The notes under the pieces are model-generated. The model searched no databases, had not been told where the DNA came from, and saw only the letters and a program-made list of their open reading frames with translations. A stretch of DNA of 64,000 bases from a virus. Location: IMG/VR virus record IMGVR_UViG_3300031957_001682, positions 1-64,000 of that record. One strand, written 5' to 3'. A program made the position numbers and the translations under genes. Below, piece after piece: positions 1 to 8,149 of the stretch (its first letter is position 1; each line of letters begins with the position of its first letter).

Positions 1-2
1 AA

Positions 3-731
3 GAAAAATCAGTGTTAAAGTTAATTGATGAAGGTGATTTACTTGAGGCTGAAAAGTTGTTCAACAGTGCTATACCATCCCCTCCCGAACCGTATGAGTT
101 CGGTGAAGATGAGCAAATAGCGCAATGGGTGAAATGGCAGTTCAATCGCTTGGTTATCACCAAAGGCGAGCAATGGCGACCCGTCGCTATTGAAGCAAAC
201 ATACAGGCCACACGCTTCGTTGAAGTTGATGGTGTTCACATTCCTATTCACATGAACGGTTTCATTGACGGGCTGTTTGCTGATGACGATGGCTTCGCTC
301 TTATGGAATTGAAGACTGGGAAGTACAACAAAAACAAACCCACGGCCATGCGTAAAGAGATGCAATTTTACAAGATGATGCTTGAGCATAGCCCACACTA
401 CGAGTTCCTTCCTATCACCCATTGGGGATGGGAGTTCCCCGGTGGTGGTATCAACGGCGGCGATGGGCCTACCATGTTCTATGAAGATTCAAAGAAAGGG
501 GGCAGACACGCCTCCAAGAGTATTGAGAAGGGTTTGGTGCGCCTACTTGAAGCACACCTAAACATGGAGTTTCCACCCGACCCCGGTAATAACGAGTTCA
601 AATGTGGGTGGTGCAGTTTTCAAGAACACTGCGAGTATTGGAATCCGGCCAATGATTTAGAATGGCTGGAAAGTTCCGGTGCGAATAAGTTCTTGGACAA
701 ATTAGAAAAAGATGGAGAAGATGAAAAATGA
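3..731 (+). CDS. PD-(D/E)XK nuclease, Cas4/RecB-like with Cys cluster (5' end cut by window)
   Basis: The frame is open to the window edge, so the true start is probably upstream; the first visible start is GTG at 12. Counting from that GTG, the nuclease core is seen as GFIDGLF (Asp86), MELKTGK (Glu99, Lys101) and the helix QFYKMM (Gln118, Tyr120), the order typical of the PD-(D/E)XK superfamily. Near the C-terminus Cys198, Cys201 and Cys207 form the C-x2-C-x5-C half of an iron-sulfur site as in Cas4/AddB-type nucleases; the fourth Cys of such sites lies N-terminal and would be in the missing part. It opens the replication block, so a role in DNA end processing or recombination is inferred. 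It could equally be called a RecB-family exonuclease. The next gene overlaps its stop by 4 bases. Confidence 0.8.
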   Translation, partial: EKSVLKLIDEGDLLEAEKLFNSAIPSPPEPYEFGEDEQIAQWVKWQFNRLVITKGEQWRPVAIEANIQATRFVEVDGVHIPIHMNGFIDGLFADDDGFALMELKTGKYNKNKPTAMRKEMQFYKMMLEHSPHYEFLPITHWGWEFPGGGINGGDGPTMFYEDSKKGGRHASKSIEKGLVRLLEAHLNMEFPPDPGNNEFKCGWCSFQEHCEYWNPANDLEWLESSGANKFLDKLEKDGEDEK

Positions 732-1030
732 TGGAAGCAATGATGATTTTAGAGCGCATGTTGAATGACAATACTGGTACATTTAACATTGAAGTGAAAG
801 TAAACAAAACGAGTGGTGGGCGTTTACCCAACCGTAAGATGTTCACTCGCCAAGTTATACGACAAACGAAACTAAGCGAGTTCGTGGACATAGGTGGAGA
901 AGCAACAAAGGAACACCCCTTGTTGGTCATCTATACGCTTCACCCCTCACACCTACGGGTGACGGCAGTGAACAAGTTGATTGATGCACTTTTGAAAGAC
1001 CTCGAAGTTTTACTACACGAAAAGCGGTGA
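728..1030 (+). CDS. Small protein of unknown function
   Basis: A 100-residue protein that starts at an ATG overlapping the stop of the nuclease gene (ATGA), which suggests translational coupling. It has a basic middle (KVNKTSGGR, RKMFTRQVIRQTK) and a C-terminal helix rich in Leu (VNKLIDALLKDLEVLL). There is no Cys pair, P-loop or membrane segment. I do not recognise the family. Its position between a nuclease and the primase fusion suggests, by inference only, a DNA-replication accessory role. Confidence 0.6.
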   Translation: MMEAMMILERMLNDNTGTFNIEVKVNKTSGGRLPNRKMFTRQVIRQTKLSEFVDIGGEATKEHPLLVIYTLHPSHLRVTAVNKLIDALLKDLEVLLHEKR

Positions 1031-1034
1031 TAGC

Positions 1035-2126
1035 GTGCCCTTCGTACCTATTGACTACCCTCGTGAGGTACTCGAATTGCCGAGTAATGGTGAGCGGGGC
1101 TGGCGGCGTATTGTTCGTAGTTCAGCCGAACTTGAACAGTATTGGGCTGGTAAGAACGGAAGTGGTAATGTGTACTTTACCGCTTACGGTTTCAATGAAA
1201 CACAAGCACCTAAACACCACAGGGTTGACTACAACACACCGAAGATTCACCATTTTGTATTGGACTTCGATTGTAAGGATTTCAAGAGCAGGGGCAAGGA
1301 TGTTCCATTTGAAGTTCCACAAGCGGAAGTTAGAAAACTTCACAGTTATTTAATTGAAAAAGATACACTACACTACATTTGGTTTAGTGGGGGCGGCTAC
1401 CATGTATGGGTTCCTTTGGCTAAGACCCTTGAACCTAAAAACGGTAATGAACTTTCACGCATAAAACACTCCGGTAGGTTGCTCATTAACAAATGGGAAA
1501 GCAAACTCGGTGGCCTACGATGCAATGACCCTACGGTAGCGTTCGATACAAGCGGTATGATACGAATACCCAACTCATACAACGCCAAGCGGGAAGTGTG
1601 GGGTGTACCGTTGAGCAGTGACCTTGTTATGAATGCATCATACGATGACTTGATGGATATAGGTCAAGAATCTCACACAGGCTATGTACAGTTAGGTAGC
1701 ATCCCTATCGAATTAAACATTGTCAAAAGTGCCTTTGCTAACATGACACAAATAAAAACAGTGGAAATACCTACAGTATCACTCGATGACATTCACATGC
1801 TCCCCTGTCTTTCACAGGCCGCTATGGGTGGCGGCAATCCTACTCACAGGGCGAGGTTTCACCTTGCCTCCTACTTAGCCGACCGGCTTCGTATGTTCTT
1901 TCCCGCTTGGCGTATAGCCGAGAAGGAAAAGGAAGAGCATGTAGGTATGATTTCAAGAATCATTTCCGGTCAAGGTTGGGTGGATTATCAAAAAGAAAAA
2001 ACAGAAGAACAGGTACGCAGTATCGTGATGGCTGGTTATCCACACGCCACTTGTGCCACACTGTTTCAAGAAGGGTTCTGCATAGGTAAATGCAAATACT
2101 ATGATGGAACTGGCGATATGGAGTGA
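1035..2126 (+). CDS. Archaeal-type DNA primase, PriS catalytic domain fused to PriL C-terminal Fe-S domain
   Basis: Synthesises primers for replication. The N-terminal two-thirds matches the small primase subunit (AEP fold): the metal motif LDFD (Asp77, Asp79), the SGGGYH motif (118-123) and a basic motif IRIPNSYN near 177. The last third resembles the C-terminal domain of the large subunit PriL: LPCLSQ (Cys258), PTHRARFHLASYL (269-281), and HATC (Cys340), GFC (Cys349) and GKC (Cys353), giving four Cys that could hold a 4Fe-4S cluster. Archaeal cells encode PriS and PriL as separate proteins. Fused forms are known from archaeal plasmids and viruses (the pTN2-type primase-polymerase is one example). 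The start is GTG, 4 bases after the previous stop; no better ATG precedes the conserved part. Confidence 0.85.
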   Translation: MPFVPIDYPREVLELPSNGERGWRRIVRSSAELEQYWAGKNGSGNVYFTAYGFNETQAPKHHRVDYNTPKIHHFVLDFDCKDFKSRGKDVPFEVPQAEVRKLHSYLIEKDTLHYIWFSGGGYHVWVPLAKTLEPKNGNELSRIKHSGRLLINKWESKLGGLRCNDPTVAFDTSGMIRIPNSYNAKREVWGVPLSSDLVMNASYDDLMDIGQESHTGYVQLGSIPIELNIVKSAFANMTQIKTVEIPTVSLDDIHMLPCLSQAAMGGGNPTHRARFHLASYLADRLRMFFPAWRIAEKEKEEHVGMISRIISGQGWVDYQKEKTEEQVRSIVMAGYPHATCATLFQEGFCIGKCKYYDGTGDME

Positions 2127-2130
2127 TACT

Positions 2131-2430
2131 ATGAGCAATATATTTGACGCATACGATGATAAAATTAAACCTAAAAGAAGAAGAAACATTAACACGATTA
2201 AAAGAGTGATAAAATTACTCAAAGATGGGAATAAAAATACACGAGAGATACACTCTCATCTCCATGAAACTTGGCCTCGATGGTGTCCAAGTATGCCTCG
2301 ACTTGGAAATATTTTAAGTAAAAATCGTGAGTTTATTGAAGTCGGTAAAGAAAGAGCAGAAGCGAATTTATCCGGTGCTTACAATTTAGTTATTTGGGGG
2401 TTGGTTGATGAAACCGGACTTGATAATTGA
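2131..2430 (+). CDS. Winged-helix DNA-binding protein
   Basis: About 99 residues if it begins at the ATG at 2131 (MSNIFDAY), 4 bases after the primase stop; an upstream in-frame ATG at 2101 lies inside the primase gene and is less likely. The middle reads as a helix-turn-helix: INTIKRVIKLLKDG, then NTREIHSHL, then a conserved-looking MPRLGNIL recognition helix and a short KNREFIEVG wing, as in archaeal wHTH proteins that sense or bind DNA. It may regulate the early operon or act as a replication accessory; neither is shown. The nuclease gene downstream starts inside its last codons. Confidence 0.6.
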   Translation: MSNIFDAYDDKIKPKRRRNINTIKRVIKLLKDGNKNTREIHSHLHETWPRWCPSMPRLGNILSKNREFIEVGKERAEANLSGAYNLVIWGLVDETGLDN

Positions 2431-3103
2431 CAGTAATGAGCGTGGCTCGTTGTGTGAAGCCATTGAACGAAAGGCGAAGAAGGCTGGCCTAAATGTCGTA
2501 AGACAAACCCTTGTCGTAGGTGATTACCTACTCGGTGGTGCGTTAGTTGAGGCTAAAAGTATTCCCGACCTTTTCCAATCATCCCACTCCGGTCACCTAT
2601 GGCGACAACTCGATAACATGGATGCTAACTTTGAGCGTTTCTTCCTTGTCATACATGGCTCCATTGAGAAGTACATCACGATGGCGAAGCGCAACGGTAA
2701 GCAAGTAAGTTATTCAAGAGTACAGGCCGAAATGACAGGTACTATCGCTCGTATTATGAGCGACTTTGAATGCCAAGTATTCTTCACCCCCGATGTGAGT
2801 AGTGCATCTCAATTCATTGTGAAATTACATGACAAGTTGCACAAGCCAGCAAGCAAGCATGGCGCACAAAGCATACGAAGGGTAGCAAGCAATGACCTAC
2901 GACTGGACATGATAATGACCGTACCCGGTGTTGGTCGTGAAGTGGCCGAACGCTTACTCGAATCATGCGGTAGTATCGAAGAGATGTGCTTCCCCGAATC
3001 ACTCAAGCAAATCAAAGGCTTGGGTGAGGTAAGAAGAAAACTACTCATCAAGATACTTACAAGTGAAGAACCAGTGAAGCAAGAACGAAAAGTCCGACGA
3101 TAA
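2408..3103 (+). CDS. XPF/Mus81-family structure-specific endonuclease (Hef-like) with HhH domain
   Basis: Cuts branched or flap DNA in replication and repair. The N-terminal ERCC4 nuclease core is visible as IIDSNERG (Asp8, Glu11), VGDYLLGG (Asp39), VEAK (Glu48, Lys50) and the following IPDLFQSS. The usual ERK triad reads EAK here: the two catalytic-type residues are kept but the Arg is Ala. After a short linker, residues about 160-228 form two helix-hairpin-helix motifs (TVPGVGREVAERLL and IKGLGEVRRKLL), which bind DNA in this family. There is no helicase part, so it resembles a free-standing Hef nuclease half. The ATG at 2408 is preferred over a TTG at 2405. It overlaps the wHTH gene by 23 bases. 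Confidence 0.85.
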   Translation: MKPDLIIDSNERGSLCEAIERKAKKAGLNVVRQTLVVGDYLLGGALVEAKSIPDLFQSSHSGHLWRQLDNMDANFERFFLVIHGSIEKYITMAKRNGKQVSYSRVQAEMTGTIARIMSDFECQVFFTPDVSSASQFIVKLHDKLHKPASKHGAQSIRRVASNDLRLDMIMTVPGVGREVAERLLESCGSIEEMCFPESLKQIKGLGEVRRKLLIKILTSEEPVKQERKVRR

Positions 3104-3112
3104 TATATAAAG
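3103..3112 (+). promoter_or_regulatory. Candidate archaeal TATA box
   Basis: An ATATATAAA stretch lies in the 35-base gap between the nuclease stop and the ATPase gene. Archaeal TATA boxes sit about 25 bases before the transcript start, which would place initiation just before the ATG at 3139. A purine-rich GGAAGTGAG ribosome binding site follows at about 3126-3134. This would give the ATPase, exonuclease and thermosome genes their own transcript. No BRE element was clearly seen, so it remains a candidate. Confidence 0.45.
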
Positions 3113-3138
3113 AACAAAAGAAAAAGGAAGTGAGAACA

Positions 3139-4578
3139 ATGAAATCATTCGCAGAAAAACAAGCAGAAATAGAGCAACATAAACCATACACGGCTTACAA
3201 AGCCGTACAGAAGTTCCCCGTTCTTGAGGGGTACTTACACCACTTTTCACAAACTTCCATGATGAATGAGATACCGGGCCTTCTTTCTTTCTTTTTTATT
3301 CAAGGGCAAGTTGCCTTACCCTATGTTCGTATTCCTACCGGTGACTCCCACCTTGACCCCCGTGTACATGTATTTTGGATTCAACCTTCTCGTACTGGTA
3401 AGTCAATCGCTTGGAACTTTATCAGTGAAATTATGGAAAGAATAAATGTCCCGTATGATTCATTTGCATCCGGTACAGATGCCGGTTTGATTGGTTCCAC
3501 CAATGCAGTGCTTGATGAAAACCATAAACCCACAGGAGAGTTTGAAACCGTTCCCGGCTTACTCGCAGGGCGTAAGGCCATCAACTTCGATGAAGGGTCT
3601 ATCCTACTCACTCCAAATAAACACAGTCAAGAAACTGTACTGTACCTACAAACAGCGTGTAATGCCGTTGGTAGCAATAGCAATGTACTGGTAAAACACA
3701 TGAAGGGGAATAAAATTGAGTGTGATTCTTTGGTATCTTTATGGATTACCACATACCCACCAAAGGGTGTTAAGGACTATGTGTTGACAAAAGGTATCTT
3801 TCAGCGTGTATTGCTGTACTGGGCGCATTGGGACATGGGTATGCGGCAAGAGGTGAGCAATATTCGTCTTGGAACCTTTTGGCAAAGGCCCAAAGAAAGC
3901 GATTTGACTAAAGACGATGTTTGTGATTACTTTGATGAAACACAAAAGCGACTACAGACCCGATTAAGGGACTTTGCACAAATACCGTGGTCAGTTTGGG
4001 ATGAAATGAATGATGAAGACCGAGAAGCATTGGTACAACACCACATGTGGGACATGTTCAAACCGGGCTTGAATTACACAAAAAGTTTGAGAGATGCATC
4101 GGAAGAGATTTACGGAGAACTCGTTAAAATGAACCCTACCATGTCGGAAATCGTAGCATCATTCACACCGGGTATTGAGAACTACCTCGGTATCATTTCC
4201 CTTCACATGGCACTACTCGATGAGTCATGGGAAATCAAAGAAGAACATGTTGAGATGGCTCATGAGATTTTACACGACCTGTTCCTAAACCTTATCTCAT
4301 GGCTTGAAGACTCCGTTGAAGTGAACGGAAACAAGGCCAAAGAGGGTAAGTTGCTTGAGCAGATGCTCAAAGCGTACAACGATAGCGTGGGCTATGAGAT
4401 TGAAGGACATAGCGGTGAGTGGCGTAGGAAGCAAGCGGTACTCACAATGTACACCGAAAACACCGGAGTATCGAAGAGTACAGCAGAAAGACATTTCAAA
4501 GATTATGCTTCCAAGATGTTTAACAGCCGCAAGCAAGGCAAGCGGATTTACTACCAACACAAGGCGGCGAAGAAATGA
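3139..4578 (+). CDS. P-loop ATPase, probable replicative helicase/loader (DUF3987- or MCM-like)
   Basis: About 479 residues from the ATG at 3139, which follows a GGAAGTGAG ribosome binding site; a GTG at 3130 is also in frame. A Walker A motif reads QPSRTGKS (Lys88, Ser89), lacking the usual first Gly. A Walker B motif reads INFDEGS (Asp151, Glu152). A conserved-looking Arg in GIFQRVLLYW (Arg223) is placed like the Arg finger region of DUF3987 and MCM-like ATPases. The C-terminal 80 residues (VLTMYTENTGVSKSTAERHF onward) form a winged helix. Between primase and proofreading exonuclease genes, a replicative helicase role is the best inference; exact family assignment is uncertain. The exonuclease gene overlaps its stop by 4 bases. 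Confidence 0.65.
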   Translation: MKSFAEKQAEIEQHKPYTAYKAVQKFPVLEGYLHHFSQTSMMNEIPGLLSFFFIQGQVALPYVRIPTGDSHLDPRVHVFWIQPSRTGKSIAWNFISEIMERINVPYDSFASGTDAGLIGSTNAVLDENHKPTGEFETVPGLLAGRKAINFDEGSILLTPNKHSQETVLYLQTACNAVGSNSNVLVKHMKGNKIECDSLVSLWITTYPPKGVKDYVLTKGIFQRVLLYWAHWDMGMRQEVSNIRLGTFWQRPKESDLTKDDVCDYFDETQKRLQTRLRDFAQIPWSVWDEMNDEDREALVQHHMWDMFKPGLNYTKSLRDASEEIYGELVKMNPTMSEIVASFTPGIENYLGIISLHMALLDESWEIKEEHVEMAHEILHDLFLNLISWLEDSVEVNGNKAKEGKLLEQMLKAYNDSVGYEIEGHSGEWRRKQAVLTMYTENTGVSKSTAERHFKDYASKMFNSRKQGKRIYYQHKAAKK

Positions 4579-5180
4579 GTGACATAATGGCATTGGATAT
4601 TGAAACAGGCAACTACTCGTGGGAAATTGGAGGATGGGATAAGACCGCCTCCTTTGAGCCTACAGTTGTTGCTACATGGAACGGCAACGATGGTACGGTG
4701 TATTGCAATAAGTCACTGGACATTGATGCCACAGTGAAAGAACTTCATCCTCGTACACTCGGTGAGGACTTAGCAAAGCATGTGGCTGGCGGTGGCGTTG
4801 TCATCGGTCATAACATCAAGGGATTTGACTTACCTGTACTTCGTGATGCACTCGATTGCTGGACAGCGGGTGACATACTCGGTAAGGCCGATGCAGTCAT
4901 TGACACAAAGCACTTGGTACAGAAGGCGGCAACAGCCGTTGGTAAGGTATCAACAACTCTCGGTATGCTAACAAAGACCACTTTAGAGGACAATAAGTTA
5001 ATGAACAGTGAAGATGCGCCTTTAGCATGGAGAGCGGGTAAATTCGATGAGGTAGCCAAATACTGCCTTAGCGATGCCCAACTTACATTCGACCTATATC
5101 AATTCGGAAAGAGTGAGGGGTATATCAAATCACGAGATTTGGAAACTGGTGAAGTGGTCGAAATAGAAGTGGAATGGTGA
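4575..5180 (+). CDS. DEDDy 3'-5' exonuclease (DnaQ-like/PolB exonuclease-like)
   Basis: Removes nucleotides from 3' ends, probably as a stand-alone proofreading or recombination nuclease. The three exonuclease motifs are clear: ALDIETG (Asp8, Glu10), GHNIKGFDLPVL (Asp85) and YCLSDAQLT (Tyr163, Asp167), which makes it the DEDDy subtype. At 201 residues it has only the exonuclease fold and no polymerase part. It starts at an ATG overlapping the ATPase stop (ATGA) and is followed 4 bases later by the thermosome gene. No polymerase gene lies in this window, so its partner is not known. Confidence 0.85.
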   Translation: MSDIMALDIETGNYSWEIGGWDKTASFEPTVVATWNGNDGTVYCNKSLDIDATVKELHPRTLGEDLAKHVAGGGVVIGHNIKGFDLPVLRDALDCWTAGDILGKADAVIDTKHLVQKAATAVGKVSTTLGMLTKTTLEDNKLMNSEDAPLAWRAGKFDEVAKYCLSDAQLTFDLYQFGKSEGYIKSRDLETGEVVEIEVEW

Positions 5181-5184
5181 AGAC

Positions 5185-6687
5185 ATGACGGAGATAGAAA
5201 GCACAAAGAGCAAAGCACAGATACACAACATCCGAGCGGCAAAGACGGTAGCAGATACCGTCAAATCGACCCTCGGACCTATGGGTATGGACAAACTGAT
5301 GGTTGACGGTGGAGGTGGTGTTATCGTGACAAACGATGGTGCTACCATCTTGCGTGAACTCGATGTATCTCACCCCGGTGGTAAGATGATTGTTGAAGTA
5401 GCGAAGACACAAGAGAACCTATGCTATGACGGTACTACAAGTACGGTCATTCTTGCAGGTCAACTACTCGGAAACAGCGAAATGCTGTTTGAGAAGGGAT
5501 TGCACCCAAATGTGATTTGTCGTGGTTATCACGAGGCATCACAAATGGCCGTTGAGTACCTTCGTACTAACATTTCACTCACAAGCAATGAGCGAGCCGT
5601 GTTGGTATCAGTTGCTAAAACTGCTATCACAGGTAAAGCACTTGAGAACTCACTCGATGCCGTCGCTGAACTATGTGTGGCCGCTGTCGAGAAGGCTGGC
5701 GATGCTGAAAGCGTGAAGGTCGTGTCCTTCCCCGGTGGTTCACTCGATGACTCGTACTTGTACGAAGGGTCGATTGTGAACAAGGACTATGTGCTTGAAG
5801 GCGAGGATGCCTACAGCAACATCGTTCTGTTGAACACCGGCCTTGAGAACGAGAAGAGTGAAGACAATGTACAGGTCCAACTTGATGCACAGTCATTCCA
5901 ATCATACAAATCATCGGGTAAGGCAAACCTCATCTCAACGGCTAAATTGCTTGTGAAAGCAATGCCGAAGGGTGGCGTAGTCTTTGTCCGTGATGCGGTC
6001 AATGACCATGTTTGCGCCCACCTCAAGAAGCACAACATCATGGTTGCTCGCAGGGTTCCCGAATCAACACTACGCTCATTGAGCAAGGTCACTGGTGCTA
6101 CTGTGTACCAAACAGCCGAGGAAGTCGATACCGCTACCAAGTGTACGATTGAACGACAACGACACAACGATGTGTGGTATCTCTTCGTACAGGGTAATGT
6201 CAAGAGTGATGAAGCAACACTCGTGCTAAGGGGTGCTACTACGCATACCCTTGAAGAAGTTGAGCGTGGTTTCGATGACGCTCTTGGTGTCGTATCATTA
6301 GTGTTGAAGAACGGCAACTTTGTTGTCGGTGGTGGAAACGCATACGCTCGTATGTCAGCCCATCTACGCCAACACGCCGCACAAATAGGTGGTAGGGCGC
6401 AGATGGCGATTGAAGCCTTTGCTGATGCCTTAGAGTGCATCCCTGCTACCATTGCCGAGAACGCTGGGCATGACCCACTTGATACAGTTCTCGCCATCCG
6501 TCACGAAATCCTACAGGGGAACCGTGAGATTGGCCCCGATGTACACAACGGTGGTGTGTGTAGTATGATGGAACTCGGTGTGTATGAACCCGCCGAACTT
6601 GTTCGTCAAGCAGTGTTGAGTGCCAGCGAGGTCACCAACTCCATCCTACGCATTGACGATATTATTGCACGAAGGCCAGCACAATGA
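5185..6687 (+). CDS. Group II chaperonin (thermosome subunit) encoded by the virus
   Basis: Folds proteins in an ATP-driven double ring. The 500 residues carry the family signatures in order: STLGPMGMDK (28-37), VTNDGATIL (48-55), the nucleotide-binding DGTTS (82-86, Asp82) where cells usually have GDGTT, an apical part with GSIVNKDYVLE, then VVGGGNAYARMSAHL, FADALECIPATIAENAG and the closing RIDDII. Cellular archaeal subunits are about 540-550 residues, so this one is a little short, mainly at the two ends. Archaeal cells supply their own thermosome, so a viral copy suggests a need to fold abundant or very large virion proteins. It starts 4 bases after the exonuclease stop. Confidence 0.95.
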   Translation: MTEIESTKSKAQIHNIRAAKTVADTVKSTLGPMGMDKLMVDGGGGVIVTNDGATILRELDVSHPGGKMIVEVAKTQENLCYDGTTSTVILAGQLLGNSEMLFEKGLHPNVICRGYHEASQMAVEYLRTNISLTSNERAVLVSVAKTAITGKALENSLDAVAELCVAAVEKAGDAESVKVVSFPGGSLDDSYLYEGSIVNKDYVLEGEDAYSNIVLLNTGLENEKSEDNVQVQLDAQSFQSYKSSGKANLISTAKLLVKAMPKGGVVFVRDAVNDHVCAHLKKHNIMVARRVPESTLRSLSKVTGATVYQTAEEVDTATKCTIERQRHNDVWYLFVQGNVKSDEATLVLRGATTHTLEEVERGFDDALGVVSLVLKNGNFVVGGGNAYARMSAHLRQHAAQIGGRAQMAIEAFADALECIPATIAENAGHDPLDTVLAIRHEILQGNREIGPDVHNGGVCSMMELGVYEPAELVRQAVLSASEVTNSILRIDDIIARRPAQ

Positions 6688-6800
6688 ACAGATACATTTG
6701 CCCATTTTGCGATGAACCATGCGAAGTATTGGTTGATGGAGATTTTTGTGAGGCTTGTTTCGATGGGGCGACTGTTGGAGAAGTTAAAAGTAAAGTGTAG
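6684..6800 (+). CDS. Tiny zinc-finger protein (38 residues)
   Basis: Starts at an ATG that overlaps the thermosome stop (ATGA), the same coupling used through this operon. It encodes 38 residues with CPFC (Cys6, Cys9), Cys13 and CEAC (Cys22, Cys25), enough to bind one zinc ion, and an acidic tail. The following gene starts inside it in another frame. Function is unknown; treble-clef or zinc-ribbon micro-proteins of this size often bind nucleic acid or a partner protein. Confidence 0.55.
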   Translation: MNRYICPFCDEPCEVLVDGDFCEACFDGATVGEVKSKV

Positions 6801-6948
6801 GGCTTGTGCCCATTGGCACATAGCACGACGCATATCGGCTCGCTACCTTGATGATGAGCGTGAGCGATTCCTGTTGCTACAGTGTAGGCAATGTGGGCAC
6901 TATTGGCAAGATACCGCAATTAAGAAAAACAACAGTGAAAGTAGTTGA
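6763..6948 (+). CDS. Small zinc-ribbon protein
   Basis: The ATG at 6763 gives 61 residues; in-frame ATGs further upstream (6712, 6736) would only read the other frame of the 38-residue gene. CRAC near the start and CRQCGHYW near the end form a classic zinc ribbon with a 27-residue basic/charged loop (ARRISARYLDDERER). The CGHYW ending resembles the zinc ribbon of transcription elongation factor TFS/RPB9 type proteins, but the acidic catalytic tip of TFS is not seen. It is the last gene before a convergent junction. Role unknown; nucleic-acid binding is plausible. Confidence 0.55.
   Translation: MGRLLEKLKVKCRACAHWHIARRISARYLDDERERFLLLQCRQCGHYWQDTAIKKNNSESS
6918..6935 (-). terminator. T-tract terminator for the leftward virion operon
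   Basis: Read on the minus strand this stretch is GTTGTTTTTCTTAATT, lying about 50 bases beyond the last stop of the leftward operon. Archaeal polymerase terminates on T-rich stretches of the non-template strand. It overlaps the end of the convergent zinc-ribbon gene. Confidence 0.4.
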
Positions 6949-6953
6949 GAATA

Positions 6954-6972
6954 ATTTTTCTTCTTCTATTTT
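6954..6972 (+). terminator. T-tract terminator for the rightward replication operon
   Basis: The 36-base gap between the two convergent operons contains ATTTTTCTTCTTCTATTTT right after the last rightward stop at 6948. A pyrimidine-rich tract of this kind without a hairpin is the usual archaeal termination signal. Confidence 0.5.
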
Positions 6973-6984
6973 GAATCGCCCTAT

Positions 6985-8148
6985 TCACACTAACCGAACA
7001 AAGGTTGGGCTATTACCACTTACTGTACAGACGAAACGACCGTACCCACTTGCGGCAATAGTAGCACCTGCAAAGGTGGCGGTGTCACCAGTGTCTTGAT
7101 TCAAAATCTCAACGATATATCCCGCAGGGAACGCACCATTGGTAGTAATACCACATGTACCACTTCGTGCGGTCAAAATCAAAATGTTAGCATCAGTTGA
7201 CTTAATTACCAATGTTGTAAGGGCTGTTGTCAACACACGGTCAAACACTGAACGAGTGAAACGGGCGGCGTGAGTACCACTGTAGTACAACACATCCTTA
7301 TCGTTGTCACCTGCTGTAGTGCTGGCGATTTGTGCCCCAAAGGATTGCCACATTGCACCAAAGCGTGAGCCAGTAAGACCACCCACTTCACCACTGTGGA
7401 AGTTATCGAGTTTTGTATGTGATTCAATAGAGTCAGTGGATGTAATGTCACCACTGGTGACGGGTGAGAAGTACATTGGTGATGGTCGAATGAACACACG
7501 CTTGTCATTCACTTCTGTGATAGCCAATTGTATGTTATCTCCCCCAGCGTCATGAACGACACGGAGGACAGCGAGAACGAGTGTTTGTTTATTTGCTAAA
7601 GCGGTGTATGAGGAACTTACATTTCTTGAAGGGTTATCAAGAAAACTTTTAGGGGAAGCAGGGTAATTGTTAGTGCCTACAGTAGTGGGTGTGCCTAACT
7701 CCCAATAAATATGTTTTACATCAGTATGGTCATCAGCACACACATAGACGACAACGAGTGCTTCTTGACCACTGGTAAGGTTTGATGGTCCACTATTATG
7801 AGAATTACTGGCACTGCTTGTATTCAGTGTGTAAGTTGTTGTTGCACCCACACCACCTGCAAATTGATACATGACACCATCAAGAACAGCGTACCCACCT
7901 TTCACAGTGAAAGTAGTACCACTGGCATAATTGACAGCACCGGGTAGGTTGGCGGGGGTATTCCTGTCACCTTCGCCTACGGAGGTGTCGTCGTACATCA
8001 TGATACCATTACCGTGTACACCCTCAATCATGTTGGTGAGTGTAGGTGATATGATGTGTTCACCATCAGTTAAGCCATCAGCGTTAGTCGCTGTTGTCAC
8101 TGTCAAGTTCTTATTCGTATGTCCCGATACCGGATTGCCGTTTCCCAT
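6985..8148 (-). CDS. Putative tail fibre/receptor-binding protein
   Basis: Last gene of the virion operon. The start is taken as ATG at 8148 (MGNGNPVSG), one base after the stop of the preceding gene; an upstream in-frame ATG lies inside that gene. The 387 residues are rich in Gly, Thr, Ser and Asn with predicted beta structure throughout. An N-terminal region (FTVKGGYAVLDGVMYQF) looks like the attachment part of baseplate or fibre proteins. The last 100 residues (SGTCGITTNGAFPAGYIVEILNQ onward) resemble the beta-rich tips of fibre proteins. Its position after the baseplate-like genes supports a distal tail role. No catalytic motif was seen. Confidence 0.55.
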   Translation of the reverse strand: MGNGNPVSGHTNKNLTVTTATNADGLTDGEHIISPTLTNMIEGVHGNGIMMYDDTSVGEGDRNTPANLPGAVNYASGTTFTVKGGYAVLDGVMYQFAGGVGATTTYTLNTSSASNSHNSGPSNLTSGQEALVVVYVCADDHTDVKHIYWELGTPTTVGTNNYPASPKSFLDNPSRNVSSSYTALANKQTLVLAVLRVVHDAGGDNIQLAITEVNDKRVFIRPSPMYFSPVTSGDITSTDSIESHTKLDNFHSGEVGGLTGSRFGAMWQSFGAQIASTTAGDNDKDVLYYSGTHAARFTRSVFDRVLTTALTTLVIKSTDANILILTARSGTCGITTNGAFPAGYIVEILNQDTGDTATFAGATIAASGYGRFVCTVSGNSPTFVRLV

Positions 8149-8149
8149 G

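Noticed and set aside
39-422. 127-residue - strand frame opposite the first nuclease
   Set aside because: The opposite strand carries a complete PD-(D/E)XK motif set; this frame has no domain or ribosome site.
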